Part shown: one piece after another, positions 1 to 10,218 of the stretch
How positions within the stretch are numbered: the first letter of the stretch is position 1
Layout of the letters: each line of letters opens with the position of its first letter
Notes under the pieces: generated by a model
Databases searched by the model: none
Told to the model about the DNA's origin: nothing
The model's input: only the letters and a program-made list of their open reading frames with translations
From: Geomonas subterranea
Lineage (GTDB): Bacteria; Desulfobacterota; Desulfuromonadia; Geobacterales; Geobacteraceae
Direction: 5' to 3'
Assembly (NCBI RefSeq): GCF_019063845.1
Contig: NZ_CP077683.1
Location: 248,001 to 312,000 of the forward strand
DNA: 64,000 nucleotides
Translations under genes and position numbers: made by a program

Positions 1-1
1 C

Positions 2-598
2 CTGCTTTCGGTGGGACCTGACCGCGTCGTGGAAGCGATAAAGAAGGGGCTGGCCATGGGGGCGGACCGCGCGGTGCACGTGCAGGATCCGGCTTCCCAT
101 CTGAAGGACCCCTTCCAGATCGCCTCGATCATCGCGGCATATGCCAGGGGAGAGGGATTCGATCTCATCTTCACCGGTATGCAGTCCCTGGACCGCGGTT
201 CGAGCCAGGTGGGAGTGGCCCTCGCCGAGATGCTGGGATACCCCTGCGCCACGACCGTCGTTGGTTTCGAGTACGCCGACGGGACCGTGACCGTGAAGCG
301 CGAGCTCGAGGGGGGGGTGAAAGGGATGGTGCGGCTCACGGCGCCGGCCCTGGTGACCTGCCAGCTCGGCCTGAACCAGCCGCGCTACCCGACGCTTCCC
401 AACATCATGAAGGCGAAGAAGAAAGAGGTGAACGTGATCCCGGTTGAGCAGCTGTTAAAGCAGGAGGCGAGGCTGGTTTTGACCCGGTTTCGCGCCCCGG
501 CCAAGAAGGGGGGGGGCGTGGTCCTGGAAGGAGACGTTGCGGACCAGGTCGACCGGCTGATCGGGATACTAAAGGACAAGACCGCGGTGTTGCGCTAG
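2..598 (+). CDS. etfB: Electron transfer flavoprotein beta subunit, 5' end outside window
   Basis: This is the C-terminal part (about 198 residues) of the Etf beta subunit, which with the alpha subunit carries electrons from acyl-CoA dehydrogenases or similar flavoenzymes to a membrane quinone reductase. The frame is open from the window edge, so the true start lies upstream. The beta-subunit AMP-binding and recognition region is visible as GMQSLDRGSSQVG, followed by the family motif LNQPRYPTLPNIMKAKKK. It ends ten bases before etfA, with a ribosome site in the gap, so the two genes form an operon. A second, longer etfB lies at 25.1 kb and is clearly divergent. The electron donor of this copy cannot be told from what is in the window. 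Confidence 0.93.
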   Translation: MLSVGPDRVVEAIKKGLAMGADRAVHVQDPASHLKDPFQIASIIAAYARGEGFDLIFTGMQSLDRGSSQVGVALAEMLGYPCATTVVGFEYADGTVTVKRELEGGVKGMVRLTAPALVTCQLGLNQPRYPTLPNIMKAKKKEVNVIPVEQLLKQEARLVLTRFRAPAKKGGGVVLEGDVADQVDRLIGILKDKTAVLR

Positions 599-608
599 GG
601 AGGCGACC

Positions 609-1520
609 ATGAAAGCATTACTCGTCGGCGAATGCCGCGATGGCAAACTGTTGGAGCACAGCCATGAACTGTTCGGTTTCGCCTCGCAACTGGGAGCCGA
701 GACCGCCATGGTCTTGATCGGCAGCGAAGGGGCGCTGCCCAGTTACGGGGGGACCGTCTACCTGGCGGACGCCTCGAAATACGGGGAATACAACCCGGAC
801 CTGCACAAGCGGCTGGTGCAGGCGGCGGTGGAACGGGAGAAGCCGGACTACGTGGTTTTCATGCACACCTCGTACGGGTGGGATCTGGCGCCCCGGGTGG
901 CGGCCCTGCTCCAGGCGCCGCAGGTTTCCGAGGTGGTCGCCCTGGCCGAGGGAGGGTTCGAGCGTCCCTGCTGCAGCCAGAAGATGCGGCAGGTGGTGCA
1001 GGCGGTTGGAAGCCCGGTGGTTCTTACCCTGCAGGGGGGAGCCTTCCCCGCGGTGGTGCCGGGGGGGACGCCGCAGCAGCAGCCGCTGGACGTTGACGGT
1101 AAGGGGCGGGGTGAGTTCCTGGGGTATGAGGCTGCGGCGCGCAAGGGGGTCGATCTCAGCAGGGCGGAGATCATCGTCAGCGCCGGGCGGGGTGTCGGCA
1201 AGAAGGAGAACCTGCCGGTGATCGCGGAGCTGGCCAAGGTATTGGGCGGCGAGGTAGGGGCGAGCCGTCCTGTCGTGGACAGCGGTTGGATGGAGGCGGG
1301 GGCGCAGGTGGGGGTGACCGGTCAGACCGTGAGTCCCAAGCTGTACATCGCCTGCGGCATCAGCGGTGCGATTCAGCATCTGGCCGGGATGAAGAAATCG
1401 GGGTTCATCGTGGCCATCAACAAGGACAGGGATGCCCCCATCGGTGAGGTTGCCGACGTCTTGGTGGTTGCAGACGTGATGCAGTTTGTGCCGGCGCTGA
1501 CCGCCAAGCTGGCGAAGTAG
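609..1520 (+). CDS. etfA: Electron transfer flavoprotein alpha subunit
   Basis: A 303-residue Etf alpha subunit, the FAD-binding partner of the preceding EtfB. The FAD domain is in the C-terminal half: GRGVGKKEN near residue 195, GASRPVVDSGW near 218 and YIACGISGAIQH near 247, followed by AINKDRDAPI. Unlike the second EtfA at 26 kb it has no N-terminal ferredoxin domain and is of ordinary length. The start is set by a GGGAGG ribosome site seven bases upstream of ATG 609. It probably shuttles electrons from an acyl-CoA dehydrogenase encoded upstream of the window, which is inference. Family assignment is secure. Confidence 0.95.
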   Translation: MKALLVGECRDGKLLEHSHELFGFASQLGAETAMVLIGSEGALPSYGGTVYLADASKYGEYNPDLHKRLVQAAVEREKPDYVVFMHTSYGWDLAPRVAALLQAPQVSEVVALAEGGFERPCCSQKMRQVVQAVGSPVVLTLQGGAFPAVVPGGTPQQQPLDVDGKGRGEFLGYEAAARKGVDLSRAEIIVSAGRGVGKKENLPVIAELAKVLGGEVGASRPVVDSGWMEAGAQVGVTGQTVSPKLYIACGISGAIQHLAGMKKSGFIVAINKDRDAPIGEVADVLVVADVMQFVPALTAKLAK

Positions 1521-1565
1521 GACTTGGGTGAACGTGTGACAGTCTGACGGTTTTGGGAGGTTGCG

Positions 1566-2249
1566 ATGAACGGCTCGCACGACCTTATTCTGCCGCACGG
1601 AGGGTACCGGAGACTGCGGAGTTTTGCAGTTGCCCTGGCTGCCTACGACGGGACCGTCATCTTTTGCGAGCGTTTTGTTGACAAACGCTCGCGCACCCAT
1701 GACCAGATGGTGCAGGCTGCGCGCAGCGGCGTACAGAACATCGCCGAAGGTTCCTTGGCCTCAGGAACCTCGAAGAAGACCGAACTGAAGCTGACCGGGG
1801 TGGCGCGGGCAAGTCTTGGGGAACTGATCAGGGACTACGAGGACTTCCTGCGGCAAAACAACCTGCCGGTTTGGGACAAGGAGTCACCCAGGGTGCGGGC
1901 CATGCGGGCAAGGCTTGCAGGGAAGCTGACCAAGGCAGTCGGAGTGTCGGATGGGGCCGACAGGTCAGACAAGTCAGACAAGTCAGACAAGTCAGACAAG
2001 TCAGACAAGTCAGACAAGTCAGACAAGTCAGACAAGTCAGACCGGTCCGACGTCTTTGACGAGCCGCTGTTAGCGGCCCTTCGGGCGCTGCGCGTGAGTA
2101 CTGCGGAGGTGAGCGCCAACATAATGCTCTGCCTGTCCCACCAGGCAAGCTACCTGCTCAAACGCCAAATGGACCGCCTGGAGAGCGACTTCGTCCAAAA
2201 CGGCGGCTTCACCGAAAGGCTCTACAACTACCGCAAGGAACACCGCTGA
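1566..2249 (+). CDS. Four-helix-bundle protein with SDK-repeat linker and suffix domain
   Basis: A 227-residue protein. The N-terminal region (about 35-105, with MVQAARSGVQNIAEGS) matches the four-helix-bundle family first described from 23S rRNA intervening sequences. It is followed by a linker of eight SDK tripeptides plus SDR (residues about 134-160) and then a second helical segment ending LYNYRKEHR, consistent with the suffix domain known in this family. The biochemical role is unknown. A GGGAGG ribosome site precedes ATG 1566. It stands 45 bases after etfA and could be co-transcribed, though function does not suggest a link. The linker DNA is a nine-base tandem repeat, so it can change length without breaking the frame. 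Confidence 0.82.
   Translation: MNGSHDLILPHGGYRRLRSFAVALAAYDGTVIFCERFVDKRSRTHDQMVQAARSGVQNIAEGSLASGTSKKTELKLTGVARASLGELIRDYEDFLRQNNLPVWDKESPRVRAMRARLAGKLTKAVGVSDGADRSDKSDKSDKSDKSDKSDKSDKSDKSDRSDVFDEPLLAALRALRVSTAEVSANIMLCLSHQASYLLKRQMDRLESDFVQNGGFTERLYNYRKEHR
1965..2045 (+). repeat. Nine-base in-frame tandem repeat (SDK linker)
   Basis: The unit TCAGACAAG occurs eight times without a mismatch, followed by a ninth, changed copy (TCAGACCGG). It lies wholly inside the four-helix-bundle gene, and because the unit is a multiple of three each gain or loss adds or removes one Ser-Asp-Lys. The lack of any synonymous drift between copies shows recent slippage expansion. Confidence 0.97.
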
Positions 2250-2330
2250 CGAAAAACGGGCGCGGCAACCTTGATTGCCGCGCCCGTTGCTCATCTGCTT
2301 GCCTGCCGCCTGCTCTTCTGCTGCCGGCTT

Positions 2331-4532
<2,202 letters not shown>

Positions 4533-4545
4533 TTATGAGGAATTC

Positions 4546-6582
4546 ATGCTCGACCTGTCCCGTCTCAACCCCGAACAACTCGCCGCCGTGAAACATACGG
4601 AAGGGGCCCTGCTGGTCCTGGCCGGCGCCGGGTCCGGCAAGACCGGGGTGATCACCTACCGTATCGCGCACCTGATCCTGAACAAGCAGGTGCCGCCGGA
4701 CCGCATCCTCGCCGTGACCTTCACCAACAAGGCGGCCAAGGAGATGAAGGAGCGGGTCGAGCACCTGGTGGGGCGCAAGGACTCGAAGGGGATCGTCCTT
4801 TCCACCTTTCACTCACTGGGTGTCCGCGTGCTCAAGAGGGACATCGAGCGCCTGGGGTACAAGAAGAACTTCTCCATCTATTCCACCGCCGACCAGGTGG
4901 GGCTCGTGCGCCAGATCGTGCGCGAGGTGAACACCGACAGCAAGAAGTACGACGCGGAGAGCATCATCTGGCGCATCTCCGGCGCCAAGAACAAGCTGAT
5001 CCCCCCCGACCGCTTCGCCCCCAATCCACTGGACGACATCGACATGATGGCCGCGCTGGTCTACCCGCGCTACCAGTCCGCGCTGAAGGCGTTCAACGCC
5101 ATCGATTTCGACGACATCATCATGCTGACGGCGGAGCTGTTGCAGCACCACCCGCCGGTCCTCAAGCACTGGCAGGAGCGCTTCGGCTACATCATGGTGG
5201 ACGAGTACCAGGACACCAACTCGTCCCAGTACCTCCTGGTGAACCTCCTGGCGGCCGGCTGCAAGAACCTCTGCGTGGTGGGGGACGACGACCAGTCCAT
5301 CTACGGCTGGCGCGGCGCCGACGTCGGCAACATCCTCGACTTCGAGAAGGATTTCCACGGGTGCCGCACCATCAAGCTGGAGCAGAACTACCGCTCGACG
5401 GGCAACATCCTGGAAGCCGCCAACAGCGTCATCGGCAACAACAAGGTGAGAAAGGCGAAGAGGCTGTGGACCGCCTCGGGGCAGGGACCGCTCATCGACC
5501 TCTGCATCGTGCAGGACGACGAGGAGGAGGCGACGAGCGTGGTGGAGCGGATCCAGCTGGAGCGCTTCAAGAAGGACACCCCATACAGCGACTTCGCCAT
5601 CCTGTACCGCACCAACGCGCAGAGCCGCGCCTTTGAGGAGCAGCTCCGTTTCGAGGACATCCCCTACGTCCTGGTCGGCGGCACCCAGTTCTTCGAGCGC
5701 AAGGAGGTCAAGGATTCGCTCTCCTACCTGAAGGTGATCGCCAACCCCCTGGACGAGGTGGCGCTTTTGCGGATCGTCAACTTCCCCAGGCGCGGCATCG
5801 GCGACAGCACGGTGATCCGCATCAACCAGTGGTCGCTGGAAAAGGAGATCCCCCTTTTCGAGGCATTCAGCCGGGTGGGGGAGATCGAGGGGATCTCGGA
5901 GGCGATCCGGGACAAGGTGCTCGCCTTCCACCAGACCCTTCTCGATGCCGCCGAGGCCTTCCGGGCGGAAGGCGGGCTGGCGGAAAAGGGGAAGACCCTC
6001 TTCGAGAAACTGAAGATAGAAGAGGAAATCTTCCGGACCATCGACGATCAGAAGGCCGCACGCCGCAAGGTGGAAAACGTGGAGCAGATCATCAACTCCA
6101 TGGCCGCCTACGAGGAGCGGGTGCCGCAGGCAACGCTTGGGGGCTTCATCGAGAAGGTGTCGCTCATGGACGAGGACCGCTTCTCCGGCAAGGACAAGAA
6201 GGAGCATGGCAAGGACGCGGTGACGCTCATGTCGCTGCACTCCAGCAAGGGGCTCGAGTTCCCCTTCGTGTTCCTGGTCGGGATGGAGGATGAGATTCTG
6301 CCCCACAAGCGGGCCATCTACGAGGATGACAGCATCGACGAGGAGCGGCGCCTTTGCTACGTCGGCATCACGCGGGCCCGGCAGCAGCTGGTGATGACGC
6401 GGACGCTGTACCGGAAGAAGTACGGGAAACTCGAGGAGCGGGTTCCATCGCGCTTTCTGGAGGAGATACCGGGCACGGTGCTGAACGTGCAGCAAAGCGG
6501 GGTGGCCAAGGAAGTGACGCCGGAGGAGGCGGAAAAGAGCGCCGAGGATTTCTTCGCCAAGATGAAGGCGATGATGGGGTAG
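4546..6582 (+). CDS. UvrD/PcrA/Rep-family ATP-dependent DNA helicase
   Basis: A 678-residue superfamily 1A helicase. Visible motifs in order: Q motif (LNPEQLAAVKHTEG), Walker A AGAGSGKT (26-33), Ia (AVTFTNKAAKEMKERV), Walker B DEYQDTN, motif III GDDDQSIYGWRGA, motif IV QNYRST, motif V LMSLHSSKGLEF and motif VI VGITRA. The frame is open further upstream into ligA, but ATG 4546 has a GAGG ribosome site five bases away and starts where the family starts. It likely unwinds DNA in nucleotide-excision or mismatch repair or clears stalled forks; the sequence does not separate UvrD, PcrA and Rep roles. It is divergent from ligA with a 208-base gap. Confidence 0.94.
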   Translation: MLDLSRLNPEQLAAVKHTEGALLVLAGAGSGKTGVITYRIAHLILNKQVPPDRILAVTFTNKAAKEMKERVEHLVGRKDSKGIVLSTFHSLGVRVLKRDIERLGYKKNFSIYSTADQVGLVRQIVREVNTDSKKYDAESIIWRISGAKNKLIPPDRFAPNPLDDIDMMAALVYPRYQSALKAFNAIDFDDIIMLTAELLQHHPPVLKHWQERFGYIMVDEYQDTNSSQYLLVNLLAAGCKNLCVVGDDDQSIYGWRGADVGNILDFEKDFHGCRTIKLEQNYRSTGNILEAANSVIGNNKVRKAKRLWTASGQGPLIDLCIVQDDEEEATSVVERIQLERFKKDTPYSDFAILYRTNAQSRAFEEQLRFEDIPYVLVGGTQFFERKEVKDSLSYLKVIANPLDEVALLRIVNFPRRGIGDSTVIRINQWSLEKEIPLFEAFSRVGEIEGISEAIRDKVLAFHQTLLDAAEAFRAEGGLAEKGKTLFEKLKIEEEIFRTIDDQKAARRKVENVEQIINSMAAYEERVPQATLGGFIEKVSLMDEDRFSGKDKKEHGKDAVTLMSLHSSKGLEFPFVFLVGMEDEILPHKRAIYEDDSIDEERRLCYVGITRARQQLVMTRTLYRKKYGKLEERVPSRFLEEIPGTVLNVQQSGVAKEVTPEEAEKSAEDFFAKMKAMMG

Positions 6583-6616
6583 GGGCGGGGCCAGGCGCCA
6601 CATTTGATGGCGATGG

Positions 6617-6696
6617 CAGCTTAACCCACCCCTGCCCCCTCCCGCCTTCGCGGACCGAAGCGCTACGGCGCGCAGGCCCGTCAAGGGAGGGGGGGA
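6617..6696. repeat. Dispersed palindromic repeat, family B, with an insert in its hairpin loop
   Basis: CCCCCTCCCG is separated from CGTCAAGGGAGGGGG by about 34 bases that themselves fold (CTTCGCGGACCGAAG). The copy at 34078-34180 has the same two arms directly joined. The flank AGCTTAACCCACCCCTG also matches the body of the other family B copies at 21499, 29580 and 34078. It lies between two convergent genes. Confidence 0.6.
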
Positions 6697-6711
6697 GCAT
6701 GGCAGATGCGA

Positions 6712-7341
6712 TCAGGGTTTGCCGAGGGTCTTCTGGCCCGGCTTCCACCCCAGCGGGCAGAGCGAGCCGGTCTGCAGCGCCTCGAGGACGCGCAGGGTCT
6801 CCTCCACGCTGCGCCCCACGTCGAGGTTGTGCACCACCTGGTATTGGAGCACCCCGTCCGGGTCGATGATGAACAGGGCGCGCAGGGCGACACCTTCCTT
6901 CTCGTCCAGGCAGCCGTATTTCTGCGCTACCTCCTTCTTGATGTCGGAGAGCAGGGGGAGCTGCAGGTTGCCCAGGTCGCCGCGCTGCACCCAGGCGAGG
7001 TGGGAGTACTTGCTGTCGGTCGAGGCACCGAGGACGACGGTGTTCAGCTTCTCGAACTCGGGGAGCGCCTGGTTGAACCCCTTGATCTCGGTGGGGCAGA
7101 CGAAGGTGAAGTCCATGGGGTAGAAGAAGAGGAGCACCCACTTGCCGCGGTAGTCGTCGAGGGAGATCTGCTTGAACTCCTTGCCGGCGGTGGCGCCGAC
7201 CCAGGCATCCAGTTTGAAGTTCGGAGCCGGCTCCCCGACCTTGGCGATCTGCTGCAGGTCCGATGCGGCTGCCGCTGGGAGCGCGGTGGTGAAAACGGAG
7301 AGTGTCAGTGCCGCCAAGAGGGTAATGGTTGAAACTTTCAT
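6712..7341 (-). CDS. Exported 2-Cys peroxiredoxin (AhpC/TSA type)
   Basis: A 209-residue peroxiredoxin that reduces peroxides. The peroxidatic cysteine is Cys82 in FTFVCPTEIKGFN and the resolving cysteine is Cys195 in GSLCPLGWKPG, the typical 2-Cys layout. The first 26 residues (MKVSTITLLAALTLSVF, then TTALPAAAAS) form a clear Sec signal peptide with an Ala-rich cleavage site, so the mature enzyme should act in the periplasm. This is uncommon because most AhpC-type enzymes are cytoplasmic. The start has an AGGAGA ribosome site eight bases upstream. No dedicated reductase is adjacent. It is divergent from the cyclophilin gene. Confidence 0.93.
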   Translation of the reverse strand: MKVSTITLLAALTLSVFTTALPAAAASDLQQIAKVGEPAPNFKLDAWVGATAGKEFKQISLDDYRGKWVLLFFYPMDFTFVCPTEIKGFNQALPEFEKLNTVVLGASTDSKYSHLAWVQRGDLGNLQLPLLSDIKKEVAQKYGCLDEKEGVALRALFIIDPDGVLQYQVVHNLDVGRSVEETLRVLEALQTGSLCPLGWKPGQKTLGKP

Positions 7342-7535
7342 TTGGTGCTCTCCTGTGAATATTTTAATGCCATAGCTGCATCACAATGCTGGTTCTGGTA
7401 CAATCGCTGACTGTACATGATACCGTAGCAACGAGGCTGCAACCAGTAAAAACTTCCCAGGCAGTCCTTTGTGTGATATTGAAGACCGCTGCGACCCTAA
7501 AAGGTGCATCAAACCCAATATAAAGGAGCACTATA

Positions 7536-8051
7536 ATGACTGAAGAGAAAAATCCCGTGGTCGTCATGGAGACCTCGATGGGCACCGTTAAGATCGAGCT
7601 TTACAAGGACAAGGCTCCCATCTCCGTGCGCAACTTCCTCTCCTATGTCAAGGACGCCTACTACGACGGCACCATCTTCCACCGCGTCATCAAGAACTTC
7701 ATGGTCCAGGGGGGCGGGCTCGACGAGAACATGCAGCCGAAGAAGACCAAGTTCGCCATCAAGAACGAGGCGACCAACGGCCTGAAGAACGTGCGCGGCA
7801 CCCTCGCCATGGCCCGTACCTCCGTGGTCGACAGCGCCACCTCCCAGTTCTTCATCAACGTCGTCGACAACGCGTTCCTCGACCACGCCGGCAAGACCCC
7901 GGACCGTTTCGGCTATGCGGTGTTCGGGCAGGTGATCGAAGGGATGGACGTCGTCGACGCCATTCGCGATGTGAAAACCGGCAACAAGGGAGGACACCAG
8001 GACGTGCCGGTGGAGCCGGTCTTCATCAACTCCATCAAGCTGGCTGAGTAG
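7536..8051 (+). CDS. Peptidyl-prolyl cis-trans isomerase, cyclophilin type
   Basis: A 171-residue single-domain cyclophilin that speeds proline isomerisation during protein folding. Family motifs are seen in order: [38 protein letters not shown] with the catalytic Arg, [23 protein letters not shown] and [17 protein letters not shown]. There is no signal peptide, so it is probably cytoplasmic, like PpiB. An AAGGAG ribosome site precedes ATG 7536 by eight bases. It is followed by a strong hairpin shared with the convergent lipoprotein gene. Confidence 0.95.
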   Translation: MTEEKNPVVVMETSMGTVKIELYKDKAPISVRNFLSYVKDAYYDGTIFHRVIKNFMVQGGGLDENMQPKKTKFAIKNEATNGLKNVRGTLAMARTSVVDSATSQFFINVVDNAFLDHAGKTPDRFGYAVFGQVIEGMDVVDAIRDVKTGNKGGHQDVPVEPVFINSIKLAE

Positions 8052-8088
8052 GAAAGGGTGGACACTCCCCCGCGGGGGAAGAGACAGG

Positions 8089-8120
8089 TGAGCGGTTGAC
8101 GGGGATCCGTCAGCCGCTCA
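8089..8120. terminator. Hairpin between convergent genes
   Basis: TGAGCGGTTGACGG pairs with CCGTCAGCCGCTCA over 14 base pairs with one G-T pair and a four-base loop. It sits between the cyclophilin stop and the lipoprotein stop and overlaps the latter. No strong T-run follows on either strand, so termination would be imperfect or Rho-assisted. Confidence 0.6.
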
Positions 8121-8627
8121 TTGCGTTTGCAGGGTGACCCTGGCGGTTATCCCCGGGATGACGGCGCCGTTAGCGTCGCGGGCGGAAAAGTTCTCCAGGG
8201 TGAAGGCATCGGCCGTGGGAACAACTCCCGCCGCGACCTGGCAGGTGAGGGTCGCCAGCGGACCGACGGTAACTCCGCCGGGATTGGCGATGTTCACCAA
8301 CAGCAGCGCCCCGGACCCGGCGCCGGCGGGCTGCAGGAAACTCGCGCCTGTGTAACTGCCGCTGACGGCAGGGACCAGCACCCCGTCAGGGAGGAGATTA
8401 CTGCCGGTACTGGTCGGGAGCGACACCCCGGCCGGGAGGCGCAAGGTGAATTGGGCGGCGTTGAGAACCGAACCGCCGGCAGGCCCCATGGTGGTGATGG
8501 TGACCCGCGCGGTACCCGCTACAGGTTCCGGCGTGAGCACGTTGCCATCGTCCCCGGCACCGTTCGAACCAGACCCACCGCATGCGGCCAGAAGCAGGCA
8601 GAGCATCACGAGCCAAAGCACTCTCAT
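8118..8627 (-). CDS. Lipoprotein with cohesin-like domain
   Basis: A 169-residue protein with a lipoprotein signal peptide; the lipobox LLAAC places the lipidated cysteine at residue 16, followed by a Gly/Ser/Asn-rich linker. The rest is beta-rich and reads like a cohesin-type domain: TARVTITTMGP, AAQFTLRLPAGVSLP, a LLPDGVLVPAVSG segment, then VGPLATLTCQVAAG. Cohesin-like domains in this lineage occur on exported proteins and may bind dockerins, but the match is from pattern only and no binding is shown. A GGGGAGG ribosome site precedes ATG 8627. A dockerin-bearing giant protein lies 36 kb away in this window. The function is otherwise unknown. Confidence 0.7.
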   Translation of the reverse strand: MRVLWLVMLCLLLAACGGSGSNGAGDDGNVLTPEPVAGTARVTITTMGPAGGSVLNAAQFTLRLPAGVSLPTSTGSNLLPDGVLVPAVSGSYTGASFLQPAGAGSGALLLVNIANPGGVTVGPLATLTCQVAAGVVPTADAFTLENFSARDANGAVIPGITARVTLQTQ

Positions 8628-8818
8628 TGTTTCCTCCCCTTGAAGAACATGGTGAATCCGCTTCAGGTGAGAGCGTGCGGGGGGGAATCATCGCCCGCGC
8701 GTATCGACGGAAATCATTGTATCCGGGATTTTGTTGGAATCAATTAATCACGAGTCAGCCGCTCTGGTATCGGGCTTATGACGGGACGGAACTCGTTGAT
8801 ATTGGTCGCATTTAATTA

Positions 8819-8847
8819 TTGACAAAGGTTTTCGCCAACTATACAAT
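8819..8847 (+). promoter_or_regulatory. Sigma-70 promoter of metK
   Basis: A consensus -35 TTGACA (8819-8824) and a -10 TACAAT (8842-8847) are separated by exactly 17 bases. The start of transcription should fall near 8854, giving a leader of about 45 bases. TTGATATT about 20 bases upstream resembles the half-site seen in the SahR-like operator at 14 kb, but only as a single half-site. No SAM riboswitch was recognised. Confidence 0.85.
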
Positions 8848-8898
8848 CTGCAGGCTTTACAGCTACCTGCTATACACTTCGTTAGGGGGTTTTACCTT

Positions 8899-10068
8899 AT
8901 GGAAATGAAGGACTTTATCTTTACCTCCGAGTCTGTTTCTGAGGGGCATCCGGACAAGGTTGCCGATCAGGTATCCGACGCGATTCTCGATGCGATCCTG
9001 GCCCAGGACCCCAAGTCCCGCGTCGCCTGTGAGACGCTGGTGACCACCGGTATGGCGGTCATCGCCGGAGAAATCACCACCAACGCCGTCATCGACTACC
9101 CGAAGATCGTTCGCGAGACCATAAAAGAGATCGGCTACAACGACTCCGCCATGGGCTTCGACTGGGAGACCTGCGCGGTACTCACCTCCATCGACAAGCA
9201 GTCCCCCGACATCGCCCAGGGCGTCACCGAAGGCGAGGGGATGTTCAAGGAGCAGGGTGCCGGCGACCAGGGGCTCATGTTCGGCTTCGCCTGCAACGAG
9301 ACCCCTGAGCTGATGCCGATGTCGATCCTCATGGCGCACAAGCTGGTTTCCAGGCTTGCCGACGTCAGGAAGACCGGCGTGCTGGACTTCCTCCGTCCTG
9401 ACTCCAAGTCCCAGGTTTCCATCCAATACATCGACGACAAGCCGGTCCACGTCGACACCGTGGTCATCTCCTCCCAGCACTCCCCCGAGGTCTCCTACGA
9501 GATGATCAAGGAAGGGATCATCGAGGAAGTCGTGAAGAAGATCATCCCTGCCAACCTGATGGACGCCAACACCAAGTTCCTGATCAACCCGACCGGGCGC
9601 TTCGTCATCGGCGGGCCGATGGGCGACTGCGGCCTCACCGGCCGCAAGATCATCGTCGACAGCTACGGCGGGCATGGCGCCCATGGCGGCGGCGCGTTCT
9701 CGGGCAAAGACCCCTCCAAGGTGGACCGTTCCGCCGCCTACATGGGGCGCTACGTGGCCAAGAACCTGGTTGCTTCCGGCGTCTGCGAGCGTTGTGAAGT
9801 TCAGGTCGCCTACGCCATCGGCGTCGCAGAACCGGTCTCCGTCATGGTCGACTGCAACGGCACCGGCAAGATCCCGTCCAAGCGCATCTCCGAGATCGTG
9901 CGTGAGGTGTTCGACCTCCGTCCGCGCGCCATCATCGAGCAGCTCGACCTGCTGCGTCCGATCTACAAGAAGACCGCCGCGTACGGCCACTTCGGCCGCG
10001 AGCTCCCCGAGTTCACCTGGGAGCGTACCGACAAGGCTGCGATCATCAGGGAGAAGGCGGGACTCTAA
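8899..10068 (+). CDS. metK: S-adenosylmethionine synthetase
   Basis: A 389-residue methionine adenosyltransferase that makes SAM from methionine and ATP. Signatures: [15 protein letters not shown] at the N terminus, the [15 protein letters not shown] loop near residue 118, [12 protein letters not shown] near 239 and [19 protein letters not shown] near 262. Length is as expected for the bacterial family. ATG 8899 follows an AGGGGG ribosome site. A near-consensus promoter lies upstream and a clear terminator downstream, so it is monocistronic. With ahcY and the SahR-like regulator at 14-16 kb it covers two steps of the activated methyl cycle. Confidence 0.97.
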   Translation: MEMKDFIFTSESVSEGHPDKVADQVSDAILDAILAQDPKSRVACETLVTTGMAVIAGEITTNAVIDYPKIVRETIKEIGYNDSAMGFDWETCAVLTSIDKQSPDIAQGVTEGEGMFKEQGAGDQGLMFGFACNETPELMPMSILMAHKLVSRLADVRKTGVLDFLRPDSKSQVSIQYIDDKPVHVDTVVISSQHSPEVSYEMIKEGIIEEVVKKIIPANLMDANTKFLINPTGRFVIGGPMGDCGLTGRKIIVDSYGGHGAHGGGAFSGKDPSKVDRSAAYMGRYVAKNLVASGVCERCEVQVAYAIGVAEPVSVMVDCNGTGKIPSKRISEIVREVFDLRPRAIIEQLDLLRPIYKKTAAYGHFGRELPEFTWERTDKAAIIREKAGL

Positions 10069-10080
10069 GGAACACGTTCT

Positions 10081-10215
10081 ACGTTCTAAGTTCTACGTTA
10101 AAAACAAAAGGCCTTCCGGATTCCGGAGGGCCTTTTTGCGTAGGCTGCTGTTAGTGTCCAACGTGGACGTAAAACTGCCTTTAGGTTCAGGTCTTCAACG
10201 TAGAACATAGAACGG
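10081..10215. repeat. Small element bounded by 19-base inverted repeats
   Basis: ACGTTCTAAGTTCTACGTT (10081-10099) and AACGTAGAACATAGAACGG (10197-10215) match as inverted repeats at 17 of 19 positions. They enclose the metK terminator and about 60 bases of unassigned DNA. Related GAACGTAGAAC strings recur at 54535-54575. No coding sequence fits inside. It could be a miniature mobile element or a recurrent intergenic repeat. Confidence 0.5.
10109..10137 (+). terminator. Rho-independent terminator of metK
   Basis: AGGCCTTCCGG and CCGGAGGGCCT form an 11-base-pair stem with one G-T pair and an ATT loop, followed by a T-run. It is 40 bases after the metK stop. Confidence 0.9.
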
Positions 10216-10218
10216 TTG

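Noticed and set aside
618-1700. Long open frame on the minus strand opposite etfA
   Set aside because: It mirrors the codon pattern of etfA, has no family motif and no ribosome site; GC-rich genes produce such shadows. The same applies to 4813-6684 (minus), 19496-21304 (plus) and 48001-51099 (minus).
8628-8898. SAM riboswitch before metK
   Set aside because: No SAM-I, SAM-II or SAM/SAH core strings were recognised; the promoter lies only about 45 bases before the start, leaving little room.
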